This document shows, one piece after another, positions 11,744 to 24,737 of a stretch of 64,000 nt of DNA (positions are counted from its first letter, which is position 1; each line of letters begins with the position of its first letter). Where the stretch lies: NCBI GenBank assembly GCA_019454045.1, contig SKCR01007575.1, positions 31,289-95,288 on the forward strand, read 5' to 3'. Under the pieces are notes generated by a model, which ran no database searches, was not told the origin of the DNA, and saw nothing but the letters and a program-made list of their open reading frames with translations. The translations under genes were made by a program, and so were the position numbers. Source of the DNA: Zanthoxylum bungeanum (lineage: Eukaryota > Streptophyta > Magnoliopsida > Sapindales > Rutaceae).

Positions 11744-12325
11744 TGTGGTCAAATAGGTGTCATTAAACGAAAATAACATGCATACTAATCTTAATCAATC
11801 CAAATTAAACATAAACAATAAACATAGTATGAAAAACCTGAAAAGTGTAGAAGGTGATGAAAACTTGGTCCAAGTCGAGTTGTCTCTGTCCTTAAGAACT
11901 TATTAGCCCCGCCTCGGTACTCTACGGATTGTTTTGTGGCTAACGTTATCCCAATATTACTTGGATTCTTCTTGAAAAATGGGCACTTCTTTCACAAGAA
12001 CTTGAACAAGGAAGAATAGTGGAAACTCTCTCTTGATTTTAAAAATGACTCTCTTAGACCATGGAAAGCTTGTAATTTTATAGATGTTCTTAGAATGAAC
12101 ATAAGGCTCTTTTATATAGGCATGAAAGAGTGCCTTTGAAGCATTTGGTTTAGGGTGTAATCCTCCTAAGGGTTTTACCCCTTCTTTGTATCTTTTGGAG
12201 CCTAGAGGTGTGTTCTTCTAATTTTAGAAGACATGTCCCTACATATTTATGCATTTTTCATAGGGCACTACTCAATGGACATAACCCTCCTTCATCCATA
12301 TTATATATTTAGAAAATTTATAACA
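11744..12325 (-). repeat. 5' LTR of Copia family B
   Basis: Pairs with 5189-5774 over its full length. Limits TGTGGTCAAAT...TTATAACA on the plus strand, followed by the GAAAA target duplication. Confidence 0.8.
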
Positions 12326-12574
12326 GAAAACTCAACTAAGGAATTATAAATTTTTGGAATTATTGATCTTGCTTTTCAAAGAGAGCGAGAATATAGAAAA
12401 GGACATGTTTTGGTATTTCTCAATGCTTCAAGTGGGAGAGCACGTGAAAGACAATTCAATAGATGGAAATAGTTATTTAAGTGAAAGAATATTTAATAGA
12501 TGGAAAGATAATTTAAATATGAGAAAGATTTTGAGATGTAGGGACCATTAGGAGAGAGAAAATATTAATAAATC

Positions 12575-12770
12575 TTAAATGAATATTTTTTTTTGGAATA
12601 GTTGAAAATGTCGCCGAAAACCACCCCTTTCACGCTTAAGCAAAGCATGTAAAATTCCCGGCTATCGCATACTCTTACAAGAAACGCACTCCCTGTATTC
12701 GAACCCAAGACCTGAAGGTCAGATTTTGAGCCCTACACTACCAAGCCGCGTCCCTCGGGGGCATAAAATT
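12575..12770 (-). mobile_element. tRNA-like SINE, copy 1
   Basis: On the minus strand it starts near 12770, contains GGCTTGGTAGTGTAGGG (box A-like) and GGGTTCGAATACAGG (box B-like, about 12692-12706), and ends in an A-run (12586-12594 as T on plus). Possible imperfect target duplication: AATATTAATAAATC (12561-12574) and AATATTACTAAATC (12771-12784). It aligns with 14351-14512 and 26029-26197 along its length. Confidence 0.6.
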
Positions 12771-12784
12771 AATATTACTAAATC

Positions 12785-13770
12785 AAAATCATTAACTTTA
12801 TAATAATCTAAAAGTTATTATTTGATGTAAAAATTAGTATATTTTAAGAGGGCTCTTGTAATATTAATATATTTGATGAAATTATTTAGAATTTTTGGAG
12901 TTCGAATGAAAGAGATATTAGTATTTGAAAATACTTAGTTAGAAATCATTATTTCTTCAAATGTAAGTCTTTGTTTTTTACCCATTTTTATTTGTTGAAA
13001 CATATCAATAATGGTGCTAATTTTTAAATTTATGATTTATAGATTAATAACATATAATTTTTTTCTGAAACACTTTATATTTTGGAATATTTAATTTTAA
13101 AATTTTAAAATTTAAAGTTAAAAAAAATAAAAGAATTTAATTTATTTTTGCTTCACGCGCATTTGTTGTTTTGCAAAAGTTGGTGAGATGCATTAAATTG
13201 CCACGTGCACTAGCTTTAATTATACAATAGGTGGATTAAATCCAATAATTTTTTTGGGTGTGGACTAAATATTAATGAGAGTTTGGTTTTTATCCTTTTT
13301 AATAAATCCCTAAAATTAAAGTAATGACATTGATATTCCTTAAAAATTGCGTAGGGTACCCTACAAATGAAATAGAAAATTAAAAAACTGGTCGGAATAA
13401 AGGGAAGAGTTTAGGGCAGTGGAGGAAGAAACACAAACTGAATTGATCTCCACATGGGGGCAAGCATTCAAAATCATGTATTTTCTTTTCGTTTTTTTTT
13501 TTGTTTTTTTTTTTTTTTCATTTTATTCTGAAGGACTAATATGGGGATAAATCTTGGACAAAACACAACTAAAACATCTTCTTTTTAGTCTCTAACCTTT
13601 TTTTTTTAATTTGTTATAAAATCGAGGGCATAGTGTATTTTGGCTCAGGTCAACTTTTAAACCTACTATTTTATTTTATTTTATTTTATTATTTTATCCT
13701 TAATATGTCTGGTTGACAAAGCAGGTTTTTTTTTTTTTTTTTTTTTTTATATTTTTAAATTTTACTATTG
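12785..13770. other. AT-rich intergenic DNA with T-runs
   Basis: No gene seen. It has poly(T) tracts near 13490-13520 and 13726-13748 and a (TTTTA)n run near 13670-13690. Confidence 0.5.
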
Positions 13771-14690
13771 TGAGGCCCGCTCTAGACGAATCAAATATAA
13801 ATATTTTTTTCTTACAATTATACAAGATTTGAAAAGAAATCTAATTATTAATATGATTTGTATATTTTAAATAAAAGAAAATTTCTATGTGACGCTTAAG
13901 AAAAATCATATGGGACTCTAGAAGGACACTGAATTTTATACATACTAGCGAGGGGTCCGTTATTTATGTAGATTGAGTAAAATTTAAATATTATTTTCTT
14001 ATAATAATAAAAGATTTGAGGAAAAATATAATTATAAATATTATTTGTATCTTTTAAATTAAAGAAAATTCATATGTGGTGTTTTAAGAAGAAATTAAAA
14101 AAATCTTATATGGCGCTTTAGGAAGAAAAAATTGAACTATTATATATACTAGCGTGAGACGTGCTCTTTCCGCGGGTTGAGTAAATTTTAAATGTTATTT
14201 TCTTATAATATTAAAATATTTGAGGAGGATTGTGATTACGAATATGATTTATATCCTTTTTAATAAAAGAAAATCATAATTTAAGGTAAAAAATAAAAAT
14301 CTTATGTGGAAAAGAAAAATATTGAACTTTTATATATATATATATATATATTTTTTGAAATCGTTGGAAACTCCACTGCCAAACCACTCATTCTGAGATT
14401 AAGCAGAGCGGGTAAAACCCCCGGCAGTCCCAGGCTTTTACAAGAAACACACCCCCTGAATTCAAACTTAGGATCTCGAGGTGAGATCCTGGACACTACA
14501 CCACCAAGCCGCAATGATATTTTCTTATAATAATAAAAAATTTGAGGAGAAATCTAATTATAAATATGATTTATATTTTTAAATAAAAAGAGAATCATAT
14601 GTGATGTTTTAGAAAGAAAAATAAAAATCTTATGAGACATTTTAAAAAGAAAAGTACTCAATTTTTATATATATAAAGATTAAAAAAAAA
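13770..14690. repeat. Degenerate tandem array, about 200-bp unit, four copies
   Basis: Units begin near 13775, 13955, 14165 and 14515. Each has 'ttgagtaaattttaaat-ttattttcttataat', then 'aagatttgaggaaaaat-taattataaatatgattt', then 'aaaatcttatgtggc', then 'attgaacttttatatata-ctagcg'. SINE copy 2 separates the last two units. This resembles the diverged satellite blocks found near plant Helitrons, but no Helitron end was identified. Confidence 0.55.
14351..14512 (-). mobile_element. tRNA-like SINE, copy 2
   Basis: Minus strand: GCGGCTTGGTGGTGTAG start, AAGTTTGAATTCAGG in the box B position, GTTTCCAACGATTTC and a terminal A-run. Inserted within the tandem array. Target duplication is hidden by the TA-rich flank. 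The short open frames on both strands here are SINE sequence. Confidence 0.55.
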
Positions 14691-14988
14691 ATTATCTACT
14701 TAAATATGTTATAACCGAAAATAATGGGAACAAACTCAGAAGATTCTGTTAAGATACCAATGCTTTGAAAATTTATTTGGCAAGCATAGGATCATAAAAG
14801 CTTAAATGAGGTCAAATATGGACATTTTACTTTGCATTTGTCATCAAATGATCCCATATGTATTTTTACTTTGACAAATTGAGGGATGAAAACTCTTATC
14901 TTATTGGCATCTCTTTACCCTTGAGATGAGGCAAGAGGCATTTTCTTTAAGGTTAAACTAATCTAAAGTAATATGGGTGAGACTATTT

Positions 14989-15020
<32 letters not shown>
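14989..15020 (+). repeat. Poly(A) tract
   Basis: About 32 consecutive A residues, possibly the tail of a lost retroposon. The sequence to its left gives no recognisable element. Confidence 0.6.
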
Positions 15021-15023
<3 letters not shown>

Positions 15024-15422
15024 TTAATCGTCTTTATTTTTATGAAATTCTCTCCATACTTAAAACCTATAATTAAATTTAGGGAAATTATTATCCTGTC
15101 ATTAAAATTAAGTTAAAATTTAAAAATACCTCTCATTTTTTAAAAGTATCATCGATTCACCTCAAATTATGAAAAATGAATATTTTATTCCCAAATTATT
15201 ACTTTTTTCATGTAAAATATCTTTTTCATAACTAGTTTTTGAATATAAATATTCACAAATACTAATTTTTAGGTGTAAAATTCCATTTAGGAGAACATGA
15301 AATGGGCAGAAATTTTTTTTTTTTTTAAATGAATGATTTTTTTGAACTTTAATATTTCTCGATGACTGGATGATATTTTCCCTTAAATTTATTATTAAAG
15401 ACAATCTTGTATGATTAAATAG

Positions 15423-17122
15423 GGCAGAACCCATAATTAGCCCACTATCCGACATCTCAATAGCCCATCGAACTTTTATTTTCACTCATTAGCCCACGGA
15501 ACTTTTAAAAACAGTGTAACAAACTCATTCAGTGTAACGCCGTTCCGTTTATCGTCCGTGTCAGATTTTTTCGTTTGGAGTTGATGACATGGCAGCCAAC
15601 AGTGCAAATGCCAAATATAACAGAACACATATTTGACCCCCTGAACTTTTATAATATATCCAATTAGCCCCCTGAACTTCAATATTTTACTTATAAGCCT
15701 ACATAACTCTCAAAAATGATGTTAAAAACTCATTATAACTACATAAATCATCATCAACACAATCATGTCTTGAAAAAATTACAAATGGTCTATTTAAATT
15801 CATTTGAACATTAATCAACACTACTAAAAAAATAAATTTTCAATATTAAAAAAATAATAGTAAAACACAATCATATCTAATTTTTAATAAATAATTTTAG
15901 AATAAAGGTGACGCAAGCAGAACCCATAATTAGCCCACTGAACTTTTATCTGACATCTCAGTAGCCCACCGAACTTTTATTTTCACCCATTAGCCCACAG
16001 AACTTTTAAAAACGATGTAACAAACCCATTCAGTGTAACGCCGTTCTGTTTACCGTCCATGTCAGATTTTTCCGTTTGGAGTTAATGATGTGGCAGCCAA
16101 CAGTGCAAATGCCAAATATAACAGAACACATATTTGACCCCCTGAACTTTTATAATACATCTCATTAGCCCCTTGAACTTCAATATTTTACCTATAAGCC
16201 TACATCACTCTAAAAAATGATGTTAAAAGCTCTTTATAACTACATAAATCATCATCAACACAATCATGTCTTGAAAAAATTACAAATGGTCTATTTAATT
16301 TCATTTGAACATTAATCAACACTACTAAAAAAAATAATTTTTCAATATTAAAAAAATAATAGTAAAACACAATCATATCTAATTTTTAATAAATAATTTT
16401 AGAATAAATGTGACGCAACATATTAAATGGTCAATAACAACACAGAAAGACGAAAAAGAAACAGAATATTGAAACGAAAAATACAAAATAATAGACTTAG
16501 ATTAACCAATAGTACCTAGAATAATGATATTTGTTTAATTTAAGGTGTGTAACAAACATGCTTAGGTCAACAAATAATGATATTTGTTGATAATTTAAGT
16601 ACCATGAATTTGTGTTTAATATGTTGCGTCACCTTTATTTTAAAATTATTTATTAAAAATTAGATATGATTGTGTTTTACTATTATTTTTTTAATATTGA
16701 ATTTTTTTTTTAGTAGTGTTGATTAATGTTCAAATGAAATTAAATAGACCATTTGTAATTTTTTTCAAGACATGATTGTGTTGATGATGGTCTATGTAGT
16801 TATAAAGAGTTTTTAACATCATTTTTGAGAGTTATGTAGGTTTATAGGTAAAATATTGAAGTTCATGGGCTAATGAGATATATTATAAAAGTTCAGGGGG
16901 TCAAATATGTGTTCTGTTATATTTGGCATTTGCACTGTTGGCTGCCACGTCATCAACTCCAAACGGAAAAATCTGACGTGAACGGTAAAAGGAACGGCGT
17001 TACACTGAATGGGTTTGTTACACCGTTTTTAAAAGTTCAGTGGGCTATTGGGTGAAAATAAAAGTTTGGTAGGCTATTGAGATGTCGGATAAAAGTTCAG
17101 TGGGCTAATTATGGGTTCTGCA
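15423..17122. mobile_element. Non-autonomous Mutator-like foldback element, 1.7 kb, 10-bp target duplication
   Basis: GATTAAATAG flanks both ends (15413-15422 and 17123-17132), a 9-10 bp duplication typical of Mutator-like elements. The ends are GGCAGAACCC...GGGTTCTGCA. Three units of about 500 bp share most of their sequence: 15423-15915 and 15917-16418 in direct order, and 16621-17122 inverted. The outer left and right units are therefore terminal inverted repeats, with the left arm duplicated. The 200-bp centre (16419-16620) encodes nothing recognisable. Frames such as 15482-15682 and 16873-17055 lie wholly in the arms. A transcript would fold into a long hairpin. Confidence 0.75.
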
Positions 17123-18340
17123 GATTAAATAGTGTATTATCTTATCACCCATTCAAAAACATAAATACATATAAACAGAATCCTTCAATTTTGTATTTCT
17201 AATTTCATCAACAACATCTTCCAAAGTGCAAAATTTTCTAATGTCCCAACAACAAAATGCATGAGAATTTAGAATTATTTTTAATTTTTTTAATAAAATT
17301 CTTAGTGTTTGAAACTTCAAATAAAGCATAATCATTGGAGCATTTTTCTATTTGTTAAAATTGCAAGTTGATCATATAAAATTAAAAAAGAAGCATGTAA
17401 TATTATATTTGGGGTCAAATGAAGACACTGTTCTCACATTAAGTTAATTAATTAGTCAAAAAATTTGCTTAGTGTTGAAAATATGCAAAGTAATTAAGAA
17501 TAAAATCTTCATCTGAAGCTCGGTTGAAGTTGATTGGTTCTTAATTGCATTCTCTCCCTTTATCTTTTGTTCTCCAACAAAATTATATATATTAAAAAAA
17601 AAGAGATTATGAAATTGTTTCCTTGATTGAATTAATGTTTGTTTGTTATATTTTTCTCTCCGAACCTTAAATTCATCTTGAAAATTTGAATTTCGTCCTA
17701 AATTCTGATCTTATATGGAATAAATATATGGAATAAATCACAATAAATTAAGACAAGTCCTAATTATTGTTACTATGAATTAATAAAATAATCAATCACC
17801 CTTAAGTCTAACAATCATGAATAATACAATTATAAATCAAAGTAAATAAACACTAGCATGAAACAAAAGCAACACCAGTAATTTTGTTAACAAAGTGAAA
17901 AACTCGTGCGAGCAAAAAAATCACTTCGGATATTTAGGCTACCAGCCAAAATCCACCATAATGAGAGAGACTTACAATGATGGTATAAGATCTATGGCAA
18001 CAACTCTGCCGACTCTAATACTTGTAGACTATAATAACCCGAAGAATTTCTCGAGCCTATACCAAACGACCTTCTTCAGAACCTCCGAAGTCTCTAAGCG
18101 GATCAACTCTGCAAGCACGTAATGTCGGAACTTGGACTTTCAATCTTCCTCATTGAGAACTCTGAAGGCTTAGGAGATTGAGTTTGATTGTATTTGTGTT
18201 GATGGTCAATCGAATAAAAATCTAACCAAAACAGAGAAGGCATGTAAACAACAAAGTCTTCAATGTGGATTATCAAGAAGGTTGAAACAAAAAGGTTTGT
18301 AGGCTCTGAATAATATGTTTTCAATACCTGTGAAAGTGGC
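17123..18340. other. Intergenic DNA without supported genes
   Basis: AT-rich to about 17850. From 17850 to 18340 base composition rises and an open frame (17895-18122) exists, but it matches nothing that I recognise. It may be retroelement leader or LTR from another family, fused to family A integrase near 18340. Confidence 0.4.
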
Positions 18341-19305
18341 TCATACGGAGTCTGTTGAACAGATTTTGACGGAACATTATTCAAAATAAGTATTACACTG
18401 TTCAATGCATATCCCCATAAGGAAATAGGTGGCTCTGTGCGACTCATCATCGACCTTACCATGTCCAACAAAGTTCAGTTTCTCCATTCGGACACACCGT
18501 TTAATTGCGGTGTTCCGGGAGGAGTCCACTGTGAAAGAATACCATACTCTTTCAAGTAATCAAGAAAATCATTGCTTAAGTATTCTCCACCACGGTCTGA
18601 TCAAAATGTTTTAATACTTTTACCGGTCTGTTTTTCTACTTCGTGTCGAAACTCTTTGAATTTCTCAAAGGTTTCTGACTTGTGTCTCATAAGATACACA
18701 TAACCATAACGCGATGCATCATCCGTAAATGTTACGAAGTATTCATATCCACCTCTAGCCTGGCTAGACATGGGCCCACATACGTCACTATGAACAAGGG
18801 CTAACAGTTCAGTGGCACGTGCATCTTTACCGCTAAAAGGTGTTTTAGGCATTTTGCCTAATAAACAAGATTCACATACGTCATATGAATTTGGATCAAA
18901 TCCGTCCAAGTACCCACTCTTCGAAAGTGTGGATATGCGAGTCTTGTTAATGTGTCCCAGACGACAATGCCACATATAAGTTTCATCTTTGTTACTTAGT
19001 TTAAGCCTTTTATTTGTTACAATATATGTTTGAGATAGATTTATATTCAAAATATAAAGACCATTATCTACATCAGCACTGCATATCTCCATATCATTTT
19101 TATACATAAAACACCCAGTGTTTCTAAAAATAAAAGTATAGCCACATTGGGCCAATAAAGATACAGATAAAATATTCCTAGTCAAACTAGGTACATAATA
19201 ACAGTCTGAAAGATTAATTACATGCCCCGAGGGCAGTTCCAAAATATAAGTCCCAACAGCCAAAACAGCGACTCGAGTCCCATTTCCAACGCGGAGGTCA
19301 ATCTC
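18340..19305 (-). pseudogene. Copia family A integrase fragment
   Basis: Minus-strand residues include the pre-integrase zinc motif (MWHCRLGHINKTR ... CESCLLGK) and the start of the integrase core (HSDVCGPM, FTDDASRYGYVYLM), whose first catalytic Asp is in HSDVCGP. The frame shifts near 18600 at the point where the second catalytic Asp (SDRGGEY in the copy at 55320) should be read. It then continues in another frame to the fusion point. Protein product would be inactive. Confidence 0.75.
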
Positions 19306-20248
19306 TCATGAGGTCAGTCTCCTGCTAATCCGCAGATCCTGCACATCAGTACATATATGAGTACCACAACCAGAATCAAAAATCCAATTTTTAAAACTAG
19401 AAGTAGACATGTTTATTTCTATAACAAACATACATGAAGTCGGTGTCTTGCCCGCTTTGATTTCCTTCATGTGTGCCTTATACTCGCGGCAGTCACGCTT
19501 CCAATGACCCCGCTTGCCGCACTGCAGACATACATCTTGGGATTTGTCCTTACCTTTCCCAGAAGGTTTTGACGATTTGGCCTTGCCCTTCTTCTTCTTC
19601 TTTACACCTCCAGTTGCCTTCGGCCAAACCTTAGGAGACTGAGATGTTGAAGCGAAGTGCGCCTCACGCTTTTTGCCCTTCATCAGCTCTTTTTCTGCTT
19701 CACATAGTATTGCCATCAGCTCTCCAAGAGTATGGTCTTGGTTCATCATATTGTAGTTCATGATTAACCCGCTCCAGCTATCAGGAAGAGACTGCAAGAT
19801 CAAATCTATAGAAGTCTCAGCCTCAAAGGTTATGCCTAGCTGACCTAGCTGTTCAATGTCGACAATCATCTGTGACATATGGTGCTCAACAGATGTACCA
19901 TCCGACATTCGAGAGCGAAAGATCTTTTTCTGCAATTCATACCTTTGCGATCTAAAGTTAGATCGGTGAAGGTCCTTCAATTTTTCCATCATAGTATATG
20001 GATCCAATCCCTTATTTTGGTGACGAAATTGAGGGGTCATCGCAGCGAGCATGACGGACTGAGCAGTTGAGTTGTCATCGCTATGAGTCTTCCAAAGCTC
20101 AAGCTTAATCGACTGCTTATTTCCGGGCTTAGGCCTGAGGGGTCTCTCTATCGTATAGAGCATCCTCTCAGCCCCCAGGACAATCCTGAGGTTCATTAAA
20201 GACATTTTCGCCCATGATAATGTCTCTAACTCCGATCTTTCCAGCCAT
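19306..20248 (-). pseudogene. Copia family A gag and start of protease
   Basis: ATG at 20248 begins MAGKIGVRDIIMGENVF as in the plus-strand copy at 53658. A short deletion then removes codons present in that copy and shifts the frame. The remaining frame encodes the Gag helical core (SQMIVDIEQLGQLGITF, LQSLPDSWSGLIMNYN), a lysine-rich linker, the CCHC knuckle CLQCGKRGHWKRDC (about 19490-19530), and the aspartic protease start FDSGCGTHICTD. The protease flap region is interrupted near 19305. Confidence 0.75.
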
Positions 20249-22435
20249 CTTAATTGCAATAGTCAAACTATTCAATTAACGATATTTGGGTACAGTCCAA
20301 CTGTTACAAGAAAAATAATAGAATATTAGTCCAACTAATAAATATATAATTGACGAAATAATTTGAAAGCGCGTAATGCCAAGTATTTGAACGAAATTGC
20401 AAATTCAATACTGGCCTCCCACTATTTTTCGGCGAGCCTCTAACCCTCTGTTGAGTACTCGGAAAACCTAGTTTCCTAGTGGGCTAGGATCCCGTTAAAT
20501 AACACACAACCTTGACTTTGGCCAACAAGTTGTATGATATTTACTAGGTAGATCTTTAAGATCAATTAGATCTCATCCAATTCTTAGATCCGATAGGTGG
20601 ACCTCCAAGTCCGAAACATATATACAATATATATGCCAATATATCCAATATATTTTCCTAACCTTTTCCTCTGAATCAACTAAGCCTTGGCTTTGGCACA
20701 ACAAGCTTAATGATTCTAGTTAAGCGGGACTCATTGACTTTGGAAAGCTTCGTAATCGATGTCGATGGACAAGAAGTGATATTGACTTTGGCCAACAAAT
20801 CACAACTCGGACAAGACATACGATATGAAACAAAGCCTTCATGATTCAAACACATCCGCGATGGACATAGGTCTTGACTTTGGCCAACAAACCAGTGCCA
20901 ATCTTGGATCTTGAGAATGAATCATTCAATTGAAGGAAAACGCTTAATATTTGTTGAGGGTTTTTCACGTAAATTGGCAACCAATTTATTATCTTTGATT
21001 AGGTCTCATCATACACCCTTAAACATGTATTCTAAAAGCATAATAAGGCGCGGTAAATAAATTAATAATGATATGCGGATGGATATCTCGCAAATTGTTC
21101 CTAGAACAAATCACTCTATTTCCTCTCCCCAGCTAGCACTATTCTAACTTCTACCCAATTACATAATACAATTAAAGAAACCTCATTAACATTGAGGGGA
21201 ATTAGGTGAGAAGAGAATTATAAAGAATCGAGAGATAATGCTGGACACGCATGTCCAATTTAATAAATTCTAAATTTATTACAACAATTTCCAAAATTGC
21301 CCTCACCCATCTAATATTCATCTGATATACATTATTCATACAACACATCCATGTATTCACACAAAGCATGTTATTCAATCAATCTAATCCAATTAATTAA
21401 TCTTTGAATTGAGTGATCATCCAATGTTCAAACAACGATTTGATTTGCGCGAGTCCAACTCGTTTAAGAATAAGTACTCAAAGTCCGTATTCTTGAATTA
21501 TATCGAACTACAATTTTAAATCCAATTTAATTTGTATTCAATACTAATTCTATATTTAATTCCAAATTAAATAATTACACTTTTAATGCGTCTTTACGAC
21601 TTAGATTCTAAATCTAATCTTAATGGGTCTCAAAGCCCAATTAACATCCAATGTCAATTTAATTAAAGTCCAATGAGCTTTCAATTAATTTCTTAAGGCA
21701 TGAGCTTTGGTCAATATGGGTCAAACCCAAATACCAAGGCCCAATTAAGGAATCACCCTATTTGCCAAGAAATCAATTTTGGCGGCCCAATTAAATATTT
21801 AAAGGCCCATATATTATATTTGGACTTAATGGAATGGTTTAGGCCCAATTTGGATCCAATCCAATTGTCATAAACCAACTTGGCCCAACCAAGCCCATTA
21901 GGCCAAAATACAACAACTTTAGCCCAATTCCAAATTAAGCCTAATTAATTAAATTCTAATCTTCCAAAATTCACAATTTAATTAATTAAAGTGTATTGTA
22001 CTAATTAATTATCTAAATTAACATTTCCAAAACATCAATTTAATTAATTAATCATGCAATCTTATTTTCAATACATGTCCAACATTATTGAAACAAAATC
22101 AAGTCATTAACATGCTCCCAAGTTCACGGCAATATGATAATTTTATATCCGATTTTGATTTCAATCCAATTAAATCACAAATCAATATATATCATGTCTT
22201 TAAACACATCCAATGGTCTAAAAAACAAAAATTACCATGATCTACAAATGGGTATATATTCGGCCAAGCCAAAGCATTTGGGGAAAATTAATCCAATTAA
22301 TTTTCCATCAAATTGATCATGCACAACTCTAAATTAACATTATATAAGCATACTCAAACAAACAATTTGATCAAAACATGCTCAAAGTACCAAAATCAAG
22401 AATATAAACCCTAAGTTCAATTTCATGCTCAATAA
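20249..22435 (-). other. Family A leader with repeated TTGGCCAAAGTCAA motif
   Basis: Untranslated RNA leader between primer site and gag, matched at 45290-47635 and 51478-53657. On the plus strand 'cttgactttggccaacaa' or variants recur near 20513, 20684, 20733, 20783 and 20873. Conservation of the arrangement in all three leaders suggests a role in the RNA, such as packaging or dimerisation; this is inference. No coding frame is conserved. Confidence 0.6.
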
Positions 22436-22449
22436 GGCTCTGATACCAT
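22436..22449 (-). other. Primer-binding site, initiator-tRNA type
   Basis: Plus strand ggctctgataccat, i.e. ATGGTATCAGAGCC on the minus strand, directly inside the LTR end. This is the usual tRNA-iMet primer site of plant Copia elements. Confidence 0.85.
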
Positions 22450-24386
22450 TGTTGGTCTCTAAGATCATCCCAAGAACATTTGATGCATGAAATAATGTGA
22501 ATACAAAAGAAAAGTATAACAAAAATATACTCACTTTGATCGGTAGAGAGGATGTGTGTAGAACAAAACTTTTCCTTCCTTGAAAGTGTCCAAGCTTTCT
22601 TTGATGAAGTTGAGCTCCAAGCTTTGAGTGATTTGAGATTCCAAGCTCAATGAGAGAGTTTCCCTAACACCTTAGTATGATTCTTTGTGTTTGCTAGCAC
22701 TTGGAACAAATTGCAACAATTTCTTCCTTTTATATGGTGAGTTTCGGCCAAGGTGAGAAAGAAAGAGAGAGTTTTTTATTTTGCCTTATGTTTTGTTTCT
22801 AAAACAAATACAACTTATGAAAAGTCAAAACCAATTTTGGTATATGCTTTACCAAAAGGCTAAAATAAATTTGGAGGGAAAAATGCAATAAATGTCCCCA
22901 ACCACTCCCATCACCCTAAAAGTGACTAGATGTCAATCACCAAAAAGTGACAAGACTTCCATCACTTGAGTGACTAATGATGTGACTTGTGATGTGACTT
23001 GTGGGCCCCACTTGATTCAAAATCGGAGTGGGCCCGTAAACACATCCCGGGCTCGGGTTCGTTAATTCCGAATTAATGAATTTTCCGTTGCGACTTAATT
23101 AAATCAAATTTAATTAAATAATTATGCCTAGCAAAATTACAGTTAAAGTCGCTCGTGAATTAATTCTAAATTAATTCGTTCACCCGAATTAAAATCCAAT
23201 TTTAATTTCGCGTCGAAATCTAATTTCATTTAATATATCGAATATATTATTTTATCGATTAATTCCGAATTAATCGTTCTCTCTCTTCTAATTGAATTTT
23301 ATCCCAGATAAATTATCGCCGTAATTAATCCCAGATTAATTATGTTCGAGTCATACGTCATCGGTGAATCTTCAGGAAGTGACCCATGAGATCACTGGAT
23401 ATGTTGGCAGTAAATCTGGTCGTCAGACTATCCGAACACGTGCGTACCTCGTACCACGTTCTTACCGATTTACAAGACATGGTTGGCTTCTAGAAAAGTG
23501 TCGTGCCTACCCAATTCTCCAGAAATATTCTTAAAGGAATATATAATCTATGTCAGGCATAGTATACGTAGTATTGCGTATTGCGATCCAATATCTGATG
23601 TCACATGCAAGGCCTGAGGCTGAAATAGTGTCTGCCCCGTACGAAGCATATATCGGATCACAAGCAACTAGTCTCTATAATCGGATAATCATGACCTTGT
23701 CATATTATCCCGATAGTTGCAACATAATAGAGAACTGGTTCTGTATCCCTGCGTGATCATCATCTCCATATGGCTGAAGTGATACTTCCGTCTTGACATC
23801 ACATCCAATACACTACGATTCTCAATAAACCCAGAAGAGGCGTACACAGAACCTGTTAAAGTCCCGGACGACCAAAACCAAAGCGTATTGATTGTCGCAA
23901 TTACTAGCGATGCAAGTCTCAGGTTAACACCAAATACACATACCCTGAAGCGGATTCCCATAGACACATAGTCATACTACCAATGGGACTCCACGAGGTC
24001 TATCCAGAGCGAAACTGTTTTCGTACCATCGGCAAACACAACCTCCTATCACACTTGCATAAGTATCCAATACTTAAATATATGAGAACTATGATGTTAC
24101 GCTTCCATAACATGCACAAGTGCAATACTAGTCTATTCCGCATTATCGATGTCCAGTCTCGATAATACTACGACTATGGATATTTAATGATTAAATCTTT
24201 ATGGATTGATATTGTCTCATATCTTATAATCCGGAACTACTCATAAGGACTTTTATCATTTATATATATAAGTAATCTGATTACAAAAAATGATAAAATG
24301 CAATTTACATTGTCACATAGTTAATTTGTACAAAAATCACAATGTCTTTTACAAATAGTGACGTTATGGGTCATAATTTTCCAACA
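22450..24386 (-). repeat. Family A LTR (5')
   Basis: 1,937 bp, plus-strand ends TGTTGGTCTC...TTTTCCAACA. It contains the family's ATTAATCCCAGATTAATT-type short repeats (two units here, 23300-23345). Frames inside (23550-23756, 23689-23967) recur only because the LTR recurs and are not genes. Confidence 0.9.
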
Positions 24387-24649
24387 GTAGGGTAAATGAA
24401 ATGGTTTTTTTTGTGTGCAAAACATGCTTAAAAACGCACTACATACGGGAAACTTCTGCTAAATTTTGTTTAAACCCAATTACGAACGTGACACAAATGT
24501 CACTCGTTCGAACGCAACACTAACGCATAGCTGATTCTTTCACGCATAGTCTGCCAAATACCAGTTCAATTGCTTCATGATCTTAAAGACTCATTACAAC
24601 TCAATTGAACTTGTTTTGTTACGGACATTGCAACAAATATGGAACTAAC

Positions 24650-24737
<88 letters not shown>

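Larger units (their letters stand above)
5189..12325 (-). mobile_element. Copia family B LTR retrotransposon, chimeric, with 5-bp target duplication
   Basis: Two LTRs of about 585 bp (5189-5774 and 11744-12325) lie in the same orientation and are flanked by GAAAA on both sides (5184-5188 and 12326-12330), a 5-bp target duplication. Reading the minus strand: 5' LTR, leader, gag up to the zinc knuckle, then about 2 kb of foreign family A sequence, then the end of integrase, RT, RNase H, polypurine tract and 3' LTR. The element cannot encode its own protease or integrase core. The LTR pair differs at many positions, so the insertion is not recent. Confidence 0.8.
18340..24386 (-). mobile_element. 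Copia family A element, 3'-truncated
   Basis: Minus-strand order: 5' LTR (24386-22450), primer site, leader of about 2.2 kb, gag, protease, integrase. Sequence similarity to the other family A copies stops near 18340 just after the integrase core (VQQTPYE). RT, RNase H and the 3' LTR are absent, and no target duplication is visible. Confidence 0.85.

Noticed and set aside
12575..12770. Functional tRNA gene
   Set aside because: Box A/B-like words are present but no cloverleaf can be drawn; the A-tail and relatives show a SINE.
13770..14690. Helitron
   Set aside because: Array composition is suggestive, but no 5' TC end, 3' hairpin-CTRR end or RepHel sequence was found.
17895..18122. 75-codon plus-strand frame
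   Set aside because: No recognisable motif and no sign of a gene structure around it; probably retroelement leader or LTR.
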